DNA of 64,000 nt from Paenibacillus sp. J5C2022 (GTDB lineage: Bacteria; Bacillota; Bacilli; Paenibacillales; Paenibacillaceae): assembly GCF_025567625.1 (NCBI RefSeq), contig NZ_JAOQJC010000007.1:62001-126000 (forward strand), in the 5' to 3' direction. Shown here piece after piece: positions 8,397 through 17,858 of this stretch (position 1 is the first letter of the stretch; each line of letters opens with the position of its first letter). The notes under the pieces were generated by a model. That model ran no database searches, was not told where the DNA came from, and saw only the letters and a program-made list of their open reading frames with translations. The translations under genes were made by a program, and so were the position numbers.

Positions 8397-9107
8397 TTAA
8401 AAATTGTCCGAAGCAATGCCTCTATATTGCACAGGCAAACCGCTCTTATACAAATGCGCAGTTTCACCAACCGCGACACAGCGAGGCATCGCCCATTGCT
8501 CCGAACTCCGATCCATGACCACGGTCGTCACAGAGCTCGGGGCAAGCCAGAAGCCCGACCATGCGATGGATACCGGAATGTTCAGCAGATGAGCGAGCCA
8601 GGTTACGCCTAGACCGCCGTGACAGTAAACGGCAATCCTCTCTTTGTTGGGGCGCTCGCAAGCATAGACGGCACCTTCCCGTCTATAGCCATGCTGCTCC
8701 AGCAAACGGTCCGAGCCTTGCCGAATTTCCTCTATTCGCTCATTCAACTGCGGCTGATGGACCGTGAAGCAAGGATGCTCTCCCCATGTATCGTGAGAAG
8801 GAAGTGCCGGTTGATTCATAATGATCTCTCCAGGCACATTAAACGGACTGACTTTGCCGACTCCTTCGATATGCTGGTACATCCCCGTAATTTCCTCCGC
8901 CCAGTCCAATAGCCGATATGTCTTGCCGCAGCGCTCGGCTGTGTACTCCATCGTATGCACAGCTCTGCCCAGCGGCGAGCTGTATATGGCATCCAGCTTC
9001 TGAGCAGCCATCCATGCCGCCAACGCTTCGGCCTCGCGGTGTCCAGCCTCCGTGATCGTACCGTTCTCGTAGTCTGGATCCGCGTGGCGAATAATATATA
9101 AGATCAC
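8397..9107 (-). CDS. Histidine phosphatase family protein (phosphoglycerate-mutase fold)
   Basis: 236 residues, cytoplasmic. The catalytic phospho-accepting histidine is in IIRHADPD (H8). The second active-site histidine is in VYCHGGLGVTWL in the C-terminal third. Members dephosphorylate small phosphorylated metabolites, and the substrate cannot be told from sequence. The start is GTG, ten bases after a GGAGGT that lies inside the end of the SLH gene; the intergenic gap is only three bases. It is the last gene of the operon that starts with the LplB-type permease. It may remove phosphate from the imported and cleaved product, which is inference from context. Confidence 0.85.
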   Translation of the reverse strand: MILYIIRHADPDYENGTITEAGHREAEALAAWMAAQKLDAIYSSPLGRAVHTMEYTAERCGKTYRLLDWAEEITGMYQHIEGVGKVSPFNVPGEIIMNQPALPSHDTWGEHPCFTVHQPQLNERIEEIRQGSDRLLEQHGYRREGAVYACERPNKERIAVYCHGGLGVTWLAHLLNIPVSIAWSGFWLAPSSVTTVVMDRSSEQWAMPRCVAVGETAHLYKSGLPVQYRGIASDNF

Positions 9108-9110
9108 TGG

Positions 9111-10778
9111 TTATCTACCTCCACCATCCGGTACATGAATGTACTCTGTGAACATAAGCATTCTGTATAGCATGACGACCGATTGTGCGCGGCTTGCCGA
9201 ATCCCCCGGCTTGAACAATTCCGGCGTTACCCCGGTCAAAATGCCGTATTCTACCAGGCGGGCAATATCCGCTTCCGCCCATTGGCTGATTTCATTCCGG
9301 TCGCGGAAGCGCTCAAGCGATGGCGACGAATCCGCTTGGGCAGCTGTGCGCTCTATCAATTGCAAAGCGCGGGACAACATGGCAGCGGCTTGCTCCCGTG
9401 TCACTATATCATCGGGTCGGAAGGTCCCGTCATCAAAGCCCGTGACGAGTCCGGCGGAGACCGCGGCGCCAACTTCGCCGATGTACCAATCGGATGAGTC
9501 TACATCCGTGAATGCCATTCGGCCGGATTGATCAGCTATGCCTAACGAACGAACCAGCAGGGCAGTGAACTGCGCTCTCGTCACCTGATCATCAGGGGCA
9601 AACCGTTTGTCAGACACCCCATTCACAACCAACTTCGAAGCCAGCGCCTCCACTTCCTCCCTCGCCCAATGATCTTGCAGATCGGCAAACGTTTTGTCGA
9701 AGACTGCAATGGCATAGACGCCGTCCGCATGATGACGCATCGTCACAATCGCACTCTCTCCCTTCCAATCAAAGATGGAAGGAACGAATCGGAGTTGGCC
9801 GGTCTCCGAATCATAGGCAACCGCAGTCCAGGACACCCCGTCCGCTTCACTGTCCATTGCGAATGAGCTGGACGGCAACCCGAAATGGCGAAGCTCTGTC
9901 CTTCTACCCGCAAGCTCTGCGAAGAGCTTGAATTCAACCGCGCCGCTGAGCAACCGACCGCCTTCCGCATGAACCTTGTCAGCCAGTTCCTTCAGGAACG
10001 GCTCATCCATCTGAGAAATAACCAATGTCACCTTCGCGTCATCAGTACCGGTACCCGGCCGCCCATCAGGGAACGCATCCGCAATGAGCCGAAGCGGAAG
10101 CTCATAACCGCCATTATTCCACTGTATGGAGAGATGGGCACCGGACCATAATCCCCGGTCGGCTGCAAGCAATGCTTCCACGTCCAGCTCCAGTTCCGTG
10201 ACGGATGCATCTTCCTTGATCTGCAGATGCAATGGCATCCGCTCATTCCGCTCGGCTAGTGTCTCCAAGGCGTTCACAAGCTTGGTCGAGTCAAGCGACA
10301 GCTTCACCTTGGATTGCCCCTCTGCGGTCACATTACTCACAACAATATAGTCACGCTCGTCTAACAAGTGATCCGTGTCTTCTCCGTCCTGACTGCCACC
10401 CTCGATTGGCGGAACCCATCCGCCTCCACCTGTGTTTTTCACAACGGAGAAGCTGCTTGTCGCTACGTCCACCCCTTTGCCGGCAACGACTTGGTAGTCG
10501 CCAAGCGGAGCGTCAGCGGGCAATGTGAACGCAACAAGGAATTCCCCTTGTTCATCCACCGTGTCCATGTCATACAATAAAACGGCACGATTCGGTCCAA
10601 TCACTTTCACAATAACTTCATCGAATGAAGACGACCCTGTAATGCGGACCGCCTCACTTCTATGCTTTTCCCCGATATTATGAAGAACGACTTGCCCGGA
10701 TTCCGCCAAGACTGCCGTCGGCACCGTCATGATCAGCAACAGAAGGGCTATCATCGTAGCGCTGATTCGAAGCTTCAC
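9111..10778 (-). CDS. Secreted SLH-domain surface protein
   Basis: 555 residues. A signal peptide ends near AVLA (about residue 25). A beta-rich N-terminal region of unknown type spans about 26-360. Three SLH domains span about 365-550, seen as FADLQDHWAREEVEALASK, FTDVDSSDWYIGEVGAAVS and a third ending GVTPELFKPGDSASRAQ. SLH domains bind secondary cell-wall polymer and fix proteins to the cell surface. The start is GTG with AAGGGG upstream. It lies 34 bases after the large phosphodiesterase gene, which has no anchor of its own. An anchoring or partner role for that enzyme is therefore possible but unproven. Confidence 0.85.
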   Translation of the reverse strand: MKLRISATMIALLLLIMTVPTAVLAESGQVVLHNIGEKHRSEAVRITGSSSFDEVIVKVIGPNRAVLLYDMDTVDEQGEFLVAFTLPADAPLGDYQVVAGKGVDVATSSFSVVKNTGGGGWVPPIEGGSQDGEDTDHLLDERDYIVVSNVTAEGQSKVKLSLDSTKLVNALETLAERNERMPLHLQIKEDASVTELELDVEALLAADRGLWSGAHLSIQWNNGGYELPLRLIADAFPDGRPGTGTDDAKVTLVISQMDEPFLKELADKVHAEGGRLLSGAVEFKLFAELAGRRTELRHFGLPSSSFAMDSEADGVSWTAVAYDSETGQLRFVPSIFDWKGESAIVTMRHHADGVYAIAVFDKTFADLQDHWAREEVEALASKLVVNGVSDKRFAPDDQVTRAQFTALLVRSLGIADQSGRMAFTDVDSSDWYIGEVGAAVSAGLVTGFDDGTFRPDDIVTREQAAAMLSRALQLIERTAAQADSSPSLERFRDRNEISQWAEADIARLVEYGILTGVTPELFKPGDSASRAQSVVMLYRMLMFTEYIHVPDGGGR

Positions 10779-10812
10779 TCGTCTACACCCCTTTCACTTC
10801 TGCCTGGAATGA

Positions 10813-13800
10813 TTACTGCAGGACGATCGGATCAGCCAGGTTGTTGCCGACGTCCATCAGGCTGTTGCCGTAGCTGTCCACCACATACACCTTTACTCTG
10901 TACCCTGCTCCCACTGCATTGAAGTGCGCCGTCAACCGCTCGGCTGTGCGAATATCCTTCTCCATCGCAATAATGCCGGCAGGCACATCCCCGTTCAACA
11001 ATTGGAACACGACTACCTCTGTCCCTTCCTGCAGCATAGCCGCACCGGAATGAGGCTGTACGGTTACGGAGGCCGCAATCCCGCCTTCTCTGCTCAATGC
11101 GCCGTCCATCAACAGAAACTCTGCTCCTCCCTCATACGACGGCAGAAGCTCTGCATCCTTCAGTTGCTGCAGCGCATATTTCCCCCAAGGCAATTGGCCT
11201 GATACGGTCGAGTTAATCGCCACTTGGAAGGAAGACGTCCACGTTCCTTCTGAGGATGGCGCCGAGACGGATAGCGTATAGCTTCCCGGCCCGAGATCGA
11301 AATAGTAGGAAAGCCTGTCCGGCAGCACATTTCCATAGTCATCCGTTGCATCCGTCAATTCGAACCGCCCAAGGGCCGTAGAGCCCCAGCCAGCACCATA
11401 ATCAGCCGTATGCTCGACACTGCCGTCACTGCTTCGAATCGTAACCGATACGGATTCCTTGTCGGCTCCGTTCAATACAATCTCCCCGAACGCATGCACG
11501 GCGGGCATACTTCTCCCCTTCTCGAATACCAACAACGCTTCTTGCAACGCTACACCGGCCGCATCAAGCATATCCCTGGTCGATTGATTGTTCTCCGCGA
11601 CCAGCACCGCTTGAGAAATCGCTTCCCGGAATACCGCTTTGGAGCCCGGAGTATACTGCCCGTCTTCCGTTCCTTCCACAGCTTCAAGATGAAGCTGCTT
11701 GGCCTCGGCAATTGCCGTCTCCAACTCCTGTCGCGGCTCCAAGAACGTAACGAACAGCACTTCCCTCGTTTCCTTACCGCCACTCTCGACCTCGACAATC
11801 ACTCGATTCAAGCCATGCATCAGCGTGAACGGGACAGCGAAATGCCCTGAAGCATCAGCCGTGCCGAGCAATTGATCGTTCACCTTGATCATCGCCTTCG
11901 GCTCCGTCTGCCCTTGAACCGTGATTGAGCCTTCCGAGACGATACCGTTATCCGCCGGATAATGAACCGTCAGGTTCGGTCCCTTATACTTCTCAATCAA
12001 CACATCGTCCAGAACTCTGCCAGTCGCTCCGGATGGCCCTTCGAAGCCCAGCACTCGCGCCATCGTAGGCGCCACATCGATAATCGATACAGGCTGGTCG
12101 TAGATGATGCCATTATTAACCGCTTCGCCGGAAATCATCGTAAATACACGCTGTGCGCGTTCATCCAGCGAATCGTGCTGTCCCCGAACCGTTCTCACCT
12201 GAGAAGGATCACCCGTTTTAAAGTTGTATGGCGCTTTTGGAGATATTAATACATCCGCAAAGTGAGCCGGCGCTCCGCGCCTCATCAGCTCTTCCTTCAA
12301 CAGATGAGTCCCGTAATACTCCTTCTTCTGCACCTCTTCAATGATTCTCTGCTTCACCTCGTTCTCAAGCGGAATCAAATATTTGATTTGCGCCTGCAAG
12401 CCAACGGAAGTAACCACGATTTCCGTGTCCGGTTGGGCGCCTTCCCCTTCCTTATACAAGGATTCCACCTTGAACTGACTTCCCCTCGTCTCCGTTCCAA
12501 TCTCTGCAATCGTCCCCAGCAGATCGGGCAAGCTGGAGGTTGCAGGCGGAACCGGCTCTTGCGCATCCGCGGAATCGGCGCCATACATGATCATCCCGTG
12601 ATCTGTCGTCAGGAAAATTGTCGTCTTGTCGTAAATGCCCCTGTCCTTCAATGCTTGCACGAGACGTCCCAGATCCGCATCCATTCGGCTTACGGTTCTT
12701 GCCATCGCATCATTATGCTCCGGGATGGATGGAGACACCACTTCATCATCGCGCGTATCATGCTCGTTGTGTCCGACACTGTCAATGTCGTCGCCATAAA
12801 TAGCCAGGAAGCGCGGCACATCCGGCATCGTCATCGTCTTGCCGCCGGATACAAACGATTCGCCCATAATGACCTTGATCATCTCGTCCACACGCTCGGT
12901 AAAGCCGCTAACGCCTCCGCCTTCGATATAGGGCTGCTGCTCATTGCCGGCGAATGCTCCCCGCTCCTGGAAGTACCAGGCATTGACTGCGGCAAGGCGA
13001 ATTCCCCGCTTAACGGCGGCCTCCGCAATATTCTCCAATTGATTGTCTCTGCCGTACTGGATCACCGCATTCTTCTCCTCATCGAAGTAACGGTAGCTGT
13101 TCCCCGTATCAACGGGCCAAGCGCCGGATACGATGGCCTGCTGCATCGGCCCCGTTATCGAAGGAATGCCTGTCCGGGCATGCGTGAACAATACGCCCTC
13201 TTGCATTAACGCATTCAAATTCGGTGTCCCTTGATGTCCGTCCGCATTGGCCAACTCATACCAATGGTAGGAGAAGCCGTCCCAATTCACATACAGCACA
13301 TAATTATTGCTTACTTCGGACAACATCAAATTGTTTCCTTGAGTATGAAGAGGTGCTGGCACATTCAGTAGATAGGCAATCGTGGGGGCAAGATCGACAA
13401 TGCTCGTCTCACCGGCAACTACGCCTACCTTGTCCAATTCAGTCACCTTCGGCCCCGCAATAACACCAAACATTTTTTGGGCGGATGACTCCAGTGAATC
13501 CGGACGCGACACCCCGACGCTTGCCGGATTGAAGCCATAGCCATCCTCTGGCACGACAAGAAGATCGGCGAACAACGGATGTACGCCCATGGCGTCCAGC
13601 TCATGCCGCTCCAGCACGTCTTTCACGTAAGGCTGGCTTTCGATTAACGCAACCAATCCGCCGACTTGCTCCGGCAATAACTGATTGAAGCGCAGCTGCA
13701 TGTACTTCGCCTCATAATTTTTAATGGAGACCAAAGCGTGATCCCCTGAGGCATCGCCTCCGCTCACTTCTTTCACCGTATATCCGGCATCATTCAATAC

Positions 13801-14568
13801 GGCATATAGCGTGGATTGCTTTTTCGCTTCCGTAAGCGCTACTCCGCTGTGCGAGCTCAGCACATAGGTCGTTTGCCCCGGCGCGCCGTACTGATTGACC
13901 GCGTCCATCAGCTTGCCAAGCTGAATGTCTAATCCCTCCACAATGTGAAGCAGATCTTGCATATAGACTTCTTTGTCTGATACGACACTGCTTCGGTTCA
14001 GCATGTACAGATCATTGGAATATAAGTTGATATAATCCGGCTGTCCATAGTTGGACAATTGATAGACAGCTTCCGCAACCGTTGCCTCGAATTGATTGGG
14101 AGTAGAAATATACGTATAAGAGTCCGCTTGCTCCTGCGCTACCGATTGTTCATTGATCACAAGAGCCGTCCTGACGTTTTGTATCGATTCCGTCAATGTC
14201 TGGGCATTGTTCACGGTGCTGTTCAATCCCAGAACGCTGCTGCCGTCGAAATATTTATACGTATTGCCCGTTGTCATAGGGTATGCGCCCGTCATCGCGG
14301 AATACCGGGCACTTTCCACTGAAGGCAGCGTCGTATGATGATTGGACAAGAGCATGCCCGTATTCACCAATTGATCCAGATGAGGCGTAGGAATCAGATT
14401 TTGCTTGGCCAAGCTGTACAGCTCGCTGTAGAATCCATCCCATGTAATATGGATGACCTTATCGTAGCTCCCCGCTTCGGCATGAATGACAGCAGGACCG
14501 CCGATACTGCCCATCACGATCGAAAGCATCAACATTATGTGAATAATCCGCTTCTTTATCGCTGACAT
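10813..14568 (-). CDS. Secreted alkaline-phosphatase-superfamily phosphodiesterase with duplicated catalytic domain
   Basis: About 1251 residues. A signal peptide ends near VIHAEA (about residue 30). The first AP-superfamily domain (about 33-420) keeps ITWDGF and the nucleophile region TTLPS. It has SSHSG where TTDHGM is expected and lacks a clear DxxxH metal motif, so it looks degenerate. The second domain (about 425-860) is intact: NWDGF near 433, TGIPSITG near 464, DDIDSVGH near 596, TTDHGM near 655 and GQHDSL near 798. An Ig-like segment, a FIVAR-like helical module and a beta-rich tail follow. NPP-type members hydrolyse phosphodiesters. ATG at 14577 overlaps the upstream stop, but ATG at 14568 has better RBS spacing. 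Confidence 0.85.
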   Translation of the reverse strand: MSAIKKRIIHIMLMLSIVMGSIGGPAVIHAEAGSYDKVIHITWDGFYSELYSLAKQNLIPTPHLDQLVNTGMLLSNHHTTLPSVESARYSAMTGAYPMTTGNTYKYFDGSSVLGLNSTVNNAQTLTESIQNVRTALVINEQSVAQEQADSYTYISTPNQFEATVAEAVYQLSNYGQPDYINLYSNDLYMLNRSSVVSDKEVYMQDLLHIVEGLDIQLGKLMDAVNQYGAPGQTTYVLSSHSGVALTEAKKQSTLYAVLNDAGYTVKEVSGGDASGDHALVSIKNYEAKYMQLRFNQLLPEQVGGLVALIESQPYVKDVLERHELDAMGVHPLFADLLVVPEDGYGFNPASVGVSRPDSLESSAQKMFGVIAGPKVTELDKVGVVAGETSIVDLAPTIAYLLNVPAPLHTQGNNLMLSEVSNNYVLYVNWDGFSYHWYELANADGHQGTPNLNALMQEGVLFTHARTGIPSITGPMQQAIVSGAWPVDTGNSYRYFDEEKNAVIQYGRDNQLENIAEAAVKRGIRLAAVNAWYFQERGAFAGNEQQPYIEGGGVSGFTERVDEMIKVIMGESFVSGGKTMTMPDVPRFLAIYGDDIDSVGHNEHDTRDDEVVSPSIPEHNDAMARTVSRMDADLGRLVQALKDRGIYDKTTIFLTTDHGMIMYGADSADAQEPVPPATSSLPDLLGTIAEIGTETRGSQFKVESLYKEGEGAQPDTEIVVTSVGLQAQIKYLIPLENEVKQRIIEEVQKKEYYGTHLLKEELMRRGAPAHFADVLISPKAPYNFKTGDPSQVRTVRGQHDSLDERAQRVFTMISGEAVNNGIIYDQPVSIIDVAPTMARVLGFEGPSGATGRVLDDVLIEKYKGPNLTVHYPADNGIVSEGSITVQGQTEPKAMIKVNDQLLGTADASGHFAVPFTLMHGLNRVIVEVESGGKETREVLFVTFLEPRQELETAIAEAKQLHLEAVEGTEDGQYTPGSKAVFREAISQAVLVAENNQSTRDMLDAAGVALQEALLVFEKGRSMPAVHAFGEIVLNGADKESVSVTIRSSDGSVEHTADYGAGWGSTALGRFELTDATDDYGNVLPDRLSYYFDLGPGSYTLSVSAPSSEGTWTSSFQVAINSTVSGQLPWGKYALQQLKDAELLPSYEGGAEFLLMDGALSREGGIAASVTVQPHSGAAMLQEGTEVVVFQLLNGDVPAGIIAMEKDIRTAERLTAHFNAVGAGYRVKVYVVDSYGNSLMDVGNNLADPIVLQ

Positions 14569-14573
14569 CTTAT

Positions 14574-16154
14574 TCATTCCTCCCGATAGACATAGATCGT
14601 TTTCCGGCTGAATTTCTCCCGGCTCTTCGCCTGGATGACGAATCGGTTCATTCCCGGCAATAGATCCGCCGTCAATACGAATTCTCCCTTGGCGTCTGCC
14701 TGTCCAGCCAGCTTGCCGTTGACCTTCAACTCCGCTTCCGCCTCGGTCATGCCGGCGAATACAACGGTATCTCCCGCGTCCAAATGCTCTTCCAGCCGCT
14801 TCACTTGAAGCTTAGGCCCTCTGAGCGAACTTCTCATAACTCCGTCCAAGGCCGTCCCTACCGCGTCTCCAGGCCCTTCGAAGCCTAGCAATCTTGCAAT
14901 CGTAGGGGCAATATCCACAATAGATACCGGACTGTCGTAGAGTATGCCCGGCAGGATGTCCGCACCGGAGAACATGGTGAAAATATGCCTTACCTGCTCG
15001 TGAAGAGAATCATGATTGCCTTCTACCATTCTCGTCTCGCTGCCCGGCCTGAAGTGGTATGGCGGGCATGCGGAAATAAGCAGATCGGCATATCCCGCCG
15101 CCACACCCCTCATGATAAGCTCATCGTTCATCAAGTGCTTTCCGTAATACGTTTTCCCCTTCAGCTGCGACAGCATATCATCCACCGCTTCAGAAGGAAT
15201 CGGACACCTGAAGCTGATCTGCGCCTGAACCGCCACAGGAACGACAACGATCTCGGTATCCTCCTTCGCCTGCATGCCTCCCTGAGCAAGAACTTCAACG
15301 TTGTAGCTTCTTCCAAGCCAGCGCTGGCCGCATTGCGCAATCGTATCCGCCAGATCATGCAAGCTTGTTAGTCCTCCAGGCCCGACATACCCATCCGGAT
15401 CGCGTGACTCCAATCCGTAATGGATCATGCCGTGATCTGTCGTAAGTATGATCGTCGTGGTCTCAAGCAGTCCCTGTTGGCGCAATGCCGCAACAAGCCT
15501 TCCGAGATCCGCATCCATCCGCATGATCGTCTCTGCGATATTGTCGTACCACTGCTGGCGTGTTCTTGCCGGACTCAGCCCGGCATAGGTCGTCTTGAAA
15601 TTATGTCCGACGGAATCAATATCGTCGGCGTATACCGACAATAGCCGGGGCAGCTCTTCGAACACGATGCTCTTATCCCCGGTTTCGACCGGCTCGCCAT
15701 TAATGATCTTGATCATTTCATCAATCCGGACGCTGAAGTTGCTCGGCAGCTTCTTGATATAAGGCCGGCTTGTGTCCCCTTCCGCCGTCCCCCTGTTCTC
15801 GAAGTACCATGCGTTCACGGAAGCTACCGTTATATCGTGGCGATGAGCCGCTTCCACTATGTTCTCCAGACGGTTATCCCTTGCGTACTGAATGACGCTG
15901 TTCTGCTCTTTGCTGTAGTATTTGTAATGATTGCCCGTATCGACAGGCCAGGCGCCGGAGACGATGCATTGCTGCATCGCTCCTGTAATCGAGGGCACCC
16001 CTGTCCCGGATTTTGTGCATAACGCTCCGTTATCTATCAGGGCATTCAAATGCGGTGTGCCGCTATATTGATCGTTAACCATTTTGTACCATGTATAAGC
16101 GAACCCGTCCCAATTGATATAGATTACGTGACGGCTCTCCCGATTACTGCTCAT
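14574..16154 (-). CDS. Cytoplasmic alkaline-phosphatase-superfamily phosphodiesterase
   Basis: 526 residues from ATG 16154, which has GGAG nine bases upstream; a GTG nine bases earlier is less likely. There is no signal peptide, so it should be cytoplasmic. The metal and nucleophile motifs are complete: NWDGF near 17, TGVPSITG near 53, DDIDSVGH near 178, TTDHGM near 240 and GNHDSL near 382. It is closely related to the second catalytic domain of the secreted protein encoded next to it, and even shares the short Ig-like C-terminal segment. A secreted and a cytoplasmic version in one operon with an ABC importer suggests that the imported oligomer still contains a phosphodiester. That is inference. 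Confidence 0.88.
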   Translation of the reverse strand: MSSNRESRHVIYINWDGFAYTWYKMVNDQYSGTPHLNALIDNGALCTKSGTGVPSITGAMQQCIVSGAWPVDTGNHYKYYSKEQNSVIQYARDNRLENIVEAAHRHDITVASVNAWYFENRGTAEGDTSRPYIKKLPSNFSVRIDEMIKIINGEPVETGDKSIVFEELPRLLSVYADDIDSVGHNFKTTYAGLSPARTRQQWYDNIAETIMRMDADLGRLVAALRQQGLLETTTIILTTDHGMIHYGLESRDPDGYVGPGGLTSLHDLADTIAQCGQRWLGRSYNVEVLAQGGMQAKEDTEIVVVPVAVQAQISFRCPIPSEAVDDMLSQLKGKTYYGKHLMNDELIMRGVAAGYADLLISACPPYHFRPGSETRMVEGNHDSLHEQVRHIFTMFSGADILPGILYDSPVSIVDIAPTIARLLGFEGPGDAVGTALDGVMRSSLRGPKLQVKRLEEHLDAGDTVVFAGMTEAEAELKVNGKLAGQADAKGEFVLTADLLPGMNRFVIQAKSREKFSRKTIYVYREE

Positions 16155-16178
16155 GCCCCTCACTCCGTTATGATGAAA

Positions 16179-17810
16179 TTATTGGATGTTGGCGAACCAT
16201 TCATTTGCTTCTTGCTCCAGCTTCTCGCCGCCGCTTGCTCTCCACTTCTCCACGAATTCATCGAAGTAGTCAACCGGCTTGTCTCCTGTAATAATGTTGA
16301 TGAATGCCTCATCTTCGATTTTCTTCAGCTCTTCCTTGTATTTGCTATCCGAAGGCAGCGGAGACAGCAACGCATTGGATATCCCGCCTATGCCGAAGTA
16401 ATTTTCCTCCGCCCAATCAAATCTTGGTTTCGCCCGTTTGATCGCATATTCAGCCGGCTCGAACGGATTCAGCATAACGCCCATTTCCGTCAATTTCTTC
16501 GCATCCATATCATTGATGAAACCCGGGAAGCCCGTTTCCTCGTTATAATCCCAATGCTCGCCTTTTTTGCCGAAAATGCTGGTCAAGTAATCCTCGTAAG
16601 ATGCGTTCATGGCATCCAAGGTTTGAAGAATTTTAGCCAGCTTGTCCGGTTCCTTCTCCAGTTGCTTGCCAAAGCCGACAAGCGTCGAGCCAACTACACT
16701 CGGTCCGCCAATGCCCATCAGGCCATCCGGTCCGACTGGCGGCTTGCCGTAGACAAGGCTTTCCGCCGCTTCGGAATTGATTTTGCTGAATTCCAGATAG
16801 TTCTCCGACTTCGTATCTCCTTCATGGAGAAGCGGCTTCCAATGGTAGAAGGCGCCGATGCTCGTTAACCCGATTCTGCTATTGAAGAATGCATGGGAGA
16901 AAGCGTAGTATCCGCCTTGATTCTCGCCGGTAATAAACTCCGGATCGAGCACGCCGTCCTTATACCATTTGCTTAGCAGCTTCAACGCTTCCTTCACTTC
17001 CGGCTGCACGGATGCGTACACGAGCTTGCCGTCTCTCTCTTGCCATATGCCGGGCACATAGCCGAATGCGCCGTATACCGACTCCATTCCTGTCTGGGAC
17101 AATCCGTACGTATCTTTCTTACCGTTGTTGTCAGGATCTTCGAGTGCAAATTTATACATCGCCTCCTCGAATTGTTCCAGCGTCTCTGGAGCCTTATCCA
17201 TGCCGATTCCCTTCAGCCAGTCTCCTCGCCATACGATCGGCTTTCGCAGCGGGAAACTGTTCGGCTTCGGTATGCCATACAGCTTGCCGTCAACCTTTCC
17301 GTATTTCAATCCGCCCGGAAGCTGCTTCTCGATCATCTCGTTATACAGGAACGGAGCATTTTCTTTCAGCATATCCTCTGGAATTTCCGCGAGCAGATCC
17401 TGCTTCACATATTTTTGCAATGTCTCGAAGCCATTTACATCCATGAGGTCCGGCACTTCTCCCGATGCAAACCTCAAATTCATAATTTCGTGCCACTTGC
17501 CGCCTTCAATATTCCAGACATCGTAATCGACGTTCAGTTTTTCTTCCCAATATTTCAGCATCTCGCCGTTTTCATCGACAGGAACAACAGCCGATTTGGC
17601 AACAGAGATCGTATACTTCTTATCTTCCTTCTGGTCGCCTCCCGCATCGGCCTGAACGTTATTCGAGCCTTGTGCTGCGCCATTGCCCCCTCCATTCGAC
17701 TGGTTGTCCTGATTGTTTGATCCGCTGCACCCCGATAATGTGGCAACAACCGCCAGACTGAGCGCCAATACCCCAATGAAAGACTTGCCGGATTTGTTCA
17801 ACAACACCAT
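16179..17810 (-). CDS. Extracellular solute-binding lipoprotein (LplA/LipO type)
   Basis: 543 residues. The signal peptide ends in lipobox LSGC at about residues 25-28, followed by an Asn/Gly/Gln-rich linker. The body fits the long LplA-type binding proteins of Paenibacillus, which use two LplB/LplC-type permeases and a shared ATPase. GGAGG lies only three bases before ATG, so the next GTG or TTG codons (two and three codons on) could be the true start. The genes before it encode the two permeases, and the genes after it the phosphodiesterases, so its ligand may be a phosphorylated saccharide; this is inferred from context. Confidence 0.9.
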   Translation of the reverse strand: MVLLNKSGKSFIGVLALSLAVVATLSGCSGSNNQDNQSNGGGNGAAQGSNNVQADAGGDQKEDKKYTISVAKSAVVPVDENGEMLKYWEEKLNVDYDVWNIEGGKWHEIMNLRFASGEVPDLMDVNGFETLQKYVKQDLLAEIPEDMLKENAPFLYNEMIEKQLPGGLKYGKVDGKLYGIPKPNSFPLRKPIVWRGDWLKGIGMDKAPETLEQFEEAMYKFALEDPDNNGKKDTYGLSQTGMESVYGAFGYVPGIWQERDGKLVYASVQPEVKEALKLLSKWYKDGVLDPEFITGENQGGYYAFSHAFFNSRIGLTSIGAFYHWKPLLHEGDTKSENYLEFSKINSEAAESLVYGKPPVGPDGLMGIGGPSVVGSTLVGFGKQLEKEPDKLAKILQTLDAMNASYEDYLTSIFGKKGEHWDYNEETGFPGFINDMDAKKLTEMGVMLNPFEPAEYAIKRAKPRFDWAEENYFGIGGISNALLSPLPSDSKYKEELKKIEDEAFINIITGDKPVDYFDEFVEKWRASGGEKLEQEANEWFANIQ

Positions 17811-17858
17811 CTACCTCCACTGTTTTTTTATAATCAAGCGATTGAATGATCTCGCCGA

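Noticed and set aside
7214-8518. Long open frames (434, 342 and 368 codons) across the 51-bp array on both strands
   Set aside because: They arise because the repeat unit has a length divisible by three and no stop codons; no RBS, signal peptide or domain supports any of them.
11962-13209. Plus-strand frames of 95-315 codons within the large phosphodiesterase gene
   Set aside because: Shadows of the minus-strand gene, whose catalytic motifs are conserved.
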